Positions 59,940 through 64,000 of a DNA stretch of 64,000 nt are shown here, piece by piece. This DNA is from Shimia sp. SK013 (GTDB lineage: Bacteria; Pseudomonadota; Alphaproteobacteria; Rhodobacterales; Rhodobacteraceae). A program made the translations under genes and the position numbers. Location: assembly GCF_001292625.1 (NCBI RefSeq), contig NZ_LAJH01000009.1, forward strand, positions 434,001 through 498,000. The letters run 5' to 3'. Positions within the stretch are counted from its first letter, which is position 1. Every line of letters starts with the position of its first letter. The notes beneath the pieces are model-generated. The model made no database searches, was not told the origin of the DNA, and worked only from the letters and a program-made list of their open reading frames with translations.

Positions 59940-60515
59940 TCAGCTGACGTCGGTGCCTGTGTTGAGCAACACATAAAACCCGACAACAATCATTACATAC
60001 GGCGTCAGGCGCTCCAGCTTCACAAGCCGGCTCATGAAGCCACGGGTCACATGTTCCAAAATGGCCGCCCCCGCCGCGAGGCCAACGGCCGACACCGCAG
60101 CACCGATTGCCGCCGCGATACGAAACTCAGCGGTGGAATCAGCAAACAGCGGCGCAAACACTGCAAACGTGTCCAACGACACGCTCAAAAACAGTGCCAC
60201 AATCGCAACGCTGCCGATCTGTACCGCTGCTGCCTCCTCCTCGACGCCGCGCAGTTTGATCCGGCGGCGCAATTCCAGAATGCCAATCACCACAGGAACA
60301 AAGCCCAAATAGCCGGTAATATTTGGCATCTGCGCGACCAAGCCATCCGCCAATCGCAACGCCACCCCAAGAACAATCAGCTGTGCAACCAGATAACAGC
60401 TCACGACGCGCCATTTGCCGGATGTCAAAATCAAGCCAGACATGATTGCCAGATTGTCGATGTTGGTCAGCACATGCGCAAAAAATGCGGACAGACCAAA
60501 TCCCAGGGTGTCCAC
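59940..60515 (-). CDS. CadD-like/LysE-type membrane transporter
   Basis: The 191-residue inner-membrane protein has about five to six helices with the pattern LTNIDNLAIMSGLIL near the N-terminus and LFLSVSLDTFAVFAPLF in the middle. These duplicated acidic D-x-x-x-(D/F) helix motifs are typical of CadD-type cadmium transporters and related LysE-superfamily exporters. The substrate is not known. It lies 3 bp downstream of lpxB on the same strand and may be the operon's last gene. Confidence 0.7.
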   Translation of the reverse strand: MDTLGFGLSAFFAHVLTNIDNLAIMSGLILTSGKWRVVSCYLVAQLIVLGVALRLADGLVAQMPNITGYLGFVPVVIGILELRRRIKLRGVEEEAAAVQIGSVAIVALFLSVSLDTFAVFAPLFADSTAEFRIAAAIGAAVSAVGLAAGAAILEHVTRGFMSRLVKLERLTPYVMIVVGFYVLLNTGTDVS

Positions 60516-60518
60516 GCT

Positions 60519-61676
60519 TTATCCCAACCCGTCCAAAACCGCCTGCGCCGCGCGCAGCCCCGGCGCCTGCGCCCCTTTGCCCAGACGCGCCATCGTCAGC
60601 GCCATGACCTCAGCCTGTTGATCAGGCGCAGCCAGCACCTCGGTGAGCGCCTGCGCGATTGGCCCTGTTTGAAACTGTGGCCCCAAAAACTCGGGCACCA
60701 GCCGCGTGTCCGTCACAAGATTGACCAACGTCACCGTGTCGATCAACGCCATTCGGCTCATGACCTGCCAGCTTAGCCAACTCATGTCATAGGCAATCAC
60801 CATCGGCGTCGCGCTCGCCGCCAGTTCCAACGACACAGTCCCCGAGGCTGCAAGCGCCACATCCGCCGACGCAAAAGCCGCGCGTTTTTCGGCCAGCGCT
60901 TCGGCTTGCGATTGGCCACGCGGGTCCAACACGATGGGTTTCATGGGCCAGTCGCCTGTGATTTCGATCACCATGTCTGCCACCGACGCCGCGGCTGGCA
61001 CCACCACTTGCAAGTCTGGCACAGCTTGCTTCACAAGCGCGGCCACGTCGCCAAAACTCTGCCCAAGTCGGTCAACTTCAGACCGTCGCGATCCGGGCAA
61101 AGCCAGCAGAACCGGCGCCACACCGATCCCGTGTCTTGTGCGAAAATCTCTGCATTCATCTGGCGTGGCAACTGGCTCATTCACGACGGGATGCCCGACA
61201 AAATCACAGCGCACACCAGCCTGCTCCATATAGGGCGGCTCAAAGGGCAACAGCGCCAACACCTGATCAATCACTTTGGCCATCTTCACCGCGCGTTTGG
61301 GCCGCCAAGCCCAGACCGAGGGCGCCACATAATGCACCGTGCGAAGGTTGCTGACCTTTTTGATCTCTTTCGCCACCCGCAAACAAAAATCGGGGCTGTC
61401 GATGGTGATCACCACATCCGGCTTCATCGCCAACGCGGCTTGCGCGGTTTGATGCATGCGCCTTAGCAGATGTCGGTATTTGGGCAGCACCTCGGCGATG
61501 CCCATCACGCTCAGCTCATCCATCGGAAACAGGCTCTCGAGCCCCTGTTCCTGCATCAAAGCCCCGCCAACTCCGGCAAACGTCACCTCTGGTAGTAACT
61601 CTTGCAGACCTTCCATCAGCGCCGCGCCGAGCCGGTCGCCCGACATCTCGCCCGCGACCAGAAACACCTTCATCAC
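60519..61676 (-). CDS. lpxB: Lipid-A-disaccharide synthase
   Basis: LpxB joins UDP-diacylglucosamine with lipid X in lipid A assembly at the inner membrane. The 385-residue GT-B protein has VAGEMSGDRLGAALMEGL, FPMDELSVMGIAEVLP, VAPSVWAWRPKRA and the late ASGTVSLELAASATPMVIAY. Its start overlaps lpxI by 4 nt. Confidence 0.95.
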   Translation of the reverse strand: MMKVFLVAGEMSGDRLGAALMEGLQELLPEVTFAGVGGALMQEQGLESLFPMDELSVMGIAEVLPKYRHLLRRMHQTAQAALAMKPDVVITIDSPDFCLRVAKEIKKVSNLRTVHYVAPSVWAWRPKRAVKMAKVIDQVLALLPFEPPYMEQAGVRCDFVGHPVVNEPVATPDECRDFRTRHGIGVAPVLLALPGSRRSEVDRLGQSFGDVAALVKQAVPDLQVVVPAAASVADMVIEITGDWPMKPIVLDPRGQSQAEALAEKRAAFASADVALAASGTVSLELAASATPMVIAYDMSWLSWQVMSRMALIDTVTLVNLVTDTRLVPEFLGPQFQTGPIAQALTEVLAAPDQQAEVMALTMARLGKGAQAPGLRAAQAVLDGLG

Positions 61677-62473
61677 ACCACTTGCCCCACAAGGAACAAT
61701 CCACTGTCTTCCAGTGCCTGCCGGGTTGCCTCGCGATCAATCATCAACACTTTGTGCGCCGCGACCACCAAACCGGCCACCCCGGCCTTGGCGGCTGAAT
61801 GAACCGTGTCCGGCCCAATCGCAGGCATATCCATACGCAGGTCCTGATCCGCTTTTGGCATCTTTACAAACACGCCTTTGCCCCGCCGCAGGTGCGCAGG
61901 CGTCTCGGCCACAAATCGCAATAAAGCATCCGAGCCTTGCAACGTCTCGATACCCAGACACAGGCCTGCGGCCACAACCGCGCCCTGCCCCACATCCAGT
62001 GGCGACAAGGCCAGCAATATGTCCTGTGCTTTCTTGGCGTCTTCCATCAAAGCGGCATCGGGTTCCGGGCCAAAAAACAGCCCCTCCTGCATGCAGATCT
62101 CCGGTAGCACCTCATGAGCGCCGATGACCTCAAACCCCTGCTCTTCAAAAACCGCCACAATCAGGCGCAACAACGCATCGTCACCCTGCTGCATCGCCGC
62201 CATCAGGCGCGGCGCGATCGACATCATTCCGGCGTCCATGTCGGCGGGATTTAACGCAGGCCGCCCCAATCCACCGGCAAAAACCACGCGGGTGACCCCC
62301 GCGTCTTTCAGCGCCTGCCAGATACCACCCATCTTTGCGATACTGTGCAACTGCACAGGCTCAGGCATTTCATGGGCCACGCCCTCAAACACCACGCGCA
62401 CTGCGTCCGGCTCGGCCTGCGCCAACATCACTGGCAGCGCACCTCCACCACTCAAAATGGCCAAATCGCTCAT
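61673..62473 (-). CDS. lpxI: UDP-2,3-diacylglucosamine pyrophosphatase LpxI
   Basis: LpxI hydrolyses UDP-2,3-diacylglucosamine to lipid X; it replaces LpxH in many alphaproteobacteria. The 266-residue DUF1009 protein starts MSDLAILSGGGALPVMLA. It contains VVFAGGLGRPALNPADMD, GAHEVLPEICMQEGLFFG and the C-terminal AAKAGVAGLVVAAHKVL. Overlaps lpxB and follows lpxA by 3 bp. Confidence 0.94.
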   Translation of the reverse strand: MSDLAILSGGGALPVMLAQAEPDAVRVVFEGVAHEMPEPVQLHSIAKMGGIWQALKDAGVTRVVFAGGLGRPALNPADMDAGMMSIAPRLMAAMQQGDDALLRLIVAVFEEQGFEVIGAHEVLPEICMQEGLFFGPEPDAALMEDAKKAQDILLALSPLDVGQGAVVAAGLCLGIETLQGSDALLRFVAETPAHLRRGKGVFVKMPKADQDLRMDMPAIGPDTVHSAAKAGVAGLVVAAHKVLMIDREATRQALEDSGLFLVGQVV

Positions 62474-62476
62474 TGT

Positions 62477-63283
62477 TTACCTCGGAGTCAGGAAAGACCG
62501 GTCCGTGTCACCCATTACAAAGGCCACAATTTCCTGCACATAATCGCTGTCACTTTCGTCGCCCAAACGGCGCGCGCGTTCCTGAAAGGCACCTTCACCC
62601 TGCGCCAGCATCTGAAACGCAGCCCTTAACGCGGTGATATCCGCCCGCGCCACGCCCCGTCGTTTCAGCCCCACAAGATTGAGACCGTCCAATTCGCCGC
62701 GCGGCCCTTGCACAAGCCCGTATGGGATGACGTCGTTGGTGACCATGGTCACAGCACCAATGATGGCGCCTTTGCCGATGCGCACCCATTGATGGATGCC
62801 GCACAAACCGCCGATGATCACATCATCCTCGATGACACAATGTCCTGCCACCGCGGCCGAGTTCACCACAATCACCCGATCGCCAATCTGCGCGTCATGC
62901 GCAATGTGGCAGCCCGCCATGAACAGACCATCGTCACCAACACGCGTGACCCCGCCACCACCTTCGGTGCCGGAGTTCATCGTCACGTGTTCGCGGATGC
63001 GGTTGCGCGCGCCAATCACCAACCGGCTATGTTCGCCGCCAAACTTAAGGTCCTGCGGGATTTCACCAATCACCGAAAAGGAAAACACCACCGTTTCAGG
63101 CCCGATTTCCGTCTGGCCCGTCACCACCACGTGGCTCTTAAGCTCCACGCCGGCCTGCAAAACAACGCTGGACCCCACAACGCAGAATGGGCCGATTACA
63201 CAGCCCTCCGCAATCACTGCCCCGTCTTCAATGACGGCGCTCGCATGTATCTGCGCACTCGCGGCAATCGCCATTAGGCTCAC
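62477..63283 (-). CDS. lpxA: UDP-N-acetylglucosamine acyltransferase
   Basis: LpxA is the first enzyme of lipid A synthesis. The 268-residue protein is a left-handed beta-helix of hexapeptide repeats ([20 protein letters not shown] and onward). It has the catalytic-His region [18 protein letters not shown] and a helical C-terminus ending in a short tail. The start overlaps the fabZ stop. Confidence 0.96.
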   Translation of the reverse strand: MSLMAIAASAQIHASAVIEDGAVIAEGCVIGPFCVVGSSVVLQAGVELKSHVVVTGQTEIGPETVVFSFSVIGEIPQDLKFGGEHSRLVIGARNRIREHVTMNSGTEGGGGVTRVGDDGLFMAGCHIAHDAQIGDRVIVVNSAAVAGHCVIEDDVIIGGLCGIHQWVRIGKGAIIGAVTMVTNDVIPYGLVQGPRGELDGLNLVGLKRRGVARADITALRAAFQMLAQGEGAFQERARRLGDESDSDYVQEIVAFVMGDTDRSFLTPR

Positions 63284-63744
63284 TCCTTGGGAAGATCCAT
63301 CATCGCGGTAAATTCAACTTCACAGGCAACGTCACCGTCAACGGTTGCAGTTCCGGAAAATTTCCAGACTTTGCCGCCGGGTTTGCCGCGAAGGGTTGTG
63401 AGTTGCATCTCGAGCACATCGCCCGGAACAACCATGCGACGGAACTTACACTTGTCGATGCCCATGAAATAAACCAGCAGGTTCTTGTCCGCCATGTCCA
63501 GCGCAACACCCACCATGACCGCCGATGTCTGGGCCATCGCCTCGACGATAGTCACACCTGGCATAATCGGCTGGCTTGGAAAATGTCCCTGAAAATGCGG
63601 CTCATTCATGGTGACATTCTTGATGCCACGCGCGCTCTGATACCCATTGATGTCGACAACTTTATCCACCAGCAAAAACGGATACCGGTGGGGAATGATC
63701 CGTTGGATCAGGCCAATATCGGCGCTCTTAAGATCGTCAGCCAT
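63280..63744 (-). CDS. fabZ: 3-hydroxyacyl-ACP dehydratase FabZ
   Basis: FabZ dehydrates 3-hydroxyacyl-ACP in fatty-acid elongation. The protein of 154 residues has the hotdog motif [13 protein letters not shown] with catalytic His, [18 protein letters not shown] and EAMAQTSAV with catalytic Glu. ATG at 63744 (MADDLKSAD) is the family start; the frame opens at 63759. It links acyl-chain supply with lipid A assembly in one operon. Confidence 0.96.
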   Translation of the reverse strand: MADDLKSADIGLIQRIIPHRYPFLLVDKVVDINGYQSARGIKNVTMNEPHFQGHFPSQPIMPGVTIVEAMAQTSAVMVGVALDMADKNLLVYFMGIDKCKFRRMVVPGDVLEMQLTTLRGKPGGKVWKFSGTATVDGDVACEVEFTAMMDLPKE

Positions 63745-63868
63745 GATCAGCTCCTGCAAATCTTTGATGTTATAAGCTTCCTAGCAACCCAGACCATGCG
63801 GGGCAACCGCACCAACTGTTTTCCGCGTCGGCAAGGTCGCGCGCTGGCCTGCATCTCCAAGCGTTAAC

Positions 63869-64000
63869 CTAGGGCTTAGACACCGCTTGACCATCCCCAA
63901 GTGACGCGTTCAACCGCACAATCGCTTCCTGAGTGATGTCGACCCGATCGCTTGATACAAGCACGGTCCGGCGCTCCAAAATCAGCGCGGCACCCGTCTC
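63869..64000 (-). CDS. OmpH/Skp-family periplasmic chaperone (C-terminal fragment at window edge)
   Basis: The last 43 codons are visible, starting ETGAALILERRTVLVSSDRV and continuing to AIVRLNASLGDG and the stop at 63869. This is the C-terminal part of the OmpH family, which escorts outer-membrane proteins to BamA. Its place just upstream of fabZ-lpxA is the classical bamA-ompH-fabZ-lpxA order. Confidence 0.82.
   Translation of the reverse strand, partial: ETGAALILERRTVLVSSDRVDITQEAIVRLNASLGDGQAVSKP

Overview
The window is chromosomal DNA of an alphaproteobacterium, most likely a marine roseobacter-type Rhodobacteraceae. The support is the dusB-ntrB-ntrC cluster, fused ispDF, ctrA with a SciP-like (DUF1153) gene beside it, the DUF6456/DUF6477 pair, an LpxI-type lipid A operon and dense, often 4-nt-overlapping genes. 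I identified it from protein families and gene order only; no database search was possible.

Layout. 1-6.6 kb: nitrogen regulation (ntrBC, dusB), ispDF, pgpA, a CinA-type amidohydrolase and an ammonium transporter. 6.6-16.9 kb: hypothetical and metabolic genes, hpt, a LysR regulator, cytochrome c' and a diheme cytochrome, lipA, a peroxiredoxin and a porin-like protein. 17-30 kb: an MttB-family methyltransferase, mgtC, guaA, a sulfotransferase, two EamA transporters, a FadL-like protein, metA, ppk2 and a TetR regulator. 30-32.4 kb: a three-gene heme operon (pentaheme cytochrome c, DUF3365/Tll0287-type heme protein, cytochrome b-like membrane protein) with a perfect CtrA box upstream, overlapping a twice-frameshifted small gene. 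44.4-64 kb: rplM-rpsI, a SLAC1/TehA transporter, thioesterase, enoyl-CoA hydratase, trmFO, gluQ, hisI, an IscU/NifU-like scaffold, recG-ligA, ctrA-sciP, mnmA, and the ompH-fabZ-lpxA-lpxI-lpxB operon (ompH cut by the window edge).

Between these blocks lies an 11.9-kb integrated element (about 32605-44468), visibly more A/T-rich. A lambda-type tyrosine integrase sits next to the rpsI 3' end. Both ends share a 7-bp core inside the last rpsI codons, the displaced original rpsI stop and terminator lie at the far end, and three 16-18 bp integrase arm-like repeats lie inside the ends. The element carries a HUH (Y1) replication initiator with hairpins over its start, a second small tyrosine recombinase with a 16-8-16 inverted-repeat site upstream, a PD-(D/E)XK-like nuclease, a GIY-YIG/RAMA-like protein, and a single-chain type ISP restriction-modification enzyme (1606 aa) followed by two uncharacterised genes. 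It has no capsid, terminase or conjugation genes, so it looks like an integrative element that may replicate by rolling circle and carries anti-phage cargo.

A second notable locus is at 52.78-52.98 kb: an unlisted 40-aa single-span membrane protein behind an alphaproteobacterial LexA box (GTTC-N7-GTTC). It resembles in design the small SOS-induced membrane peptides that block division or act as toxins in other bacteria.
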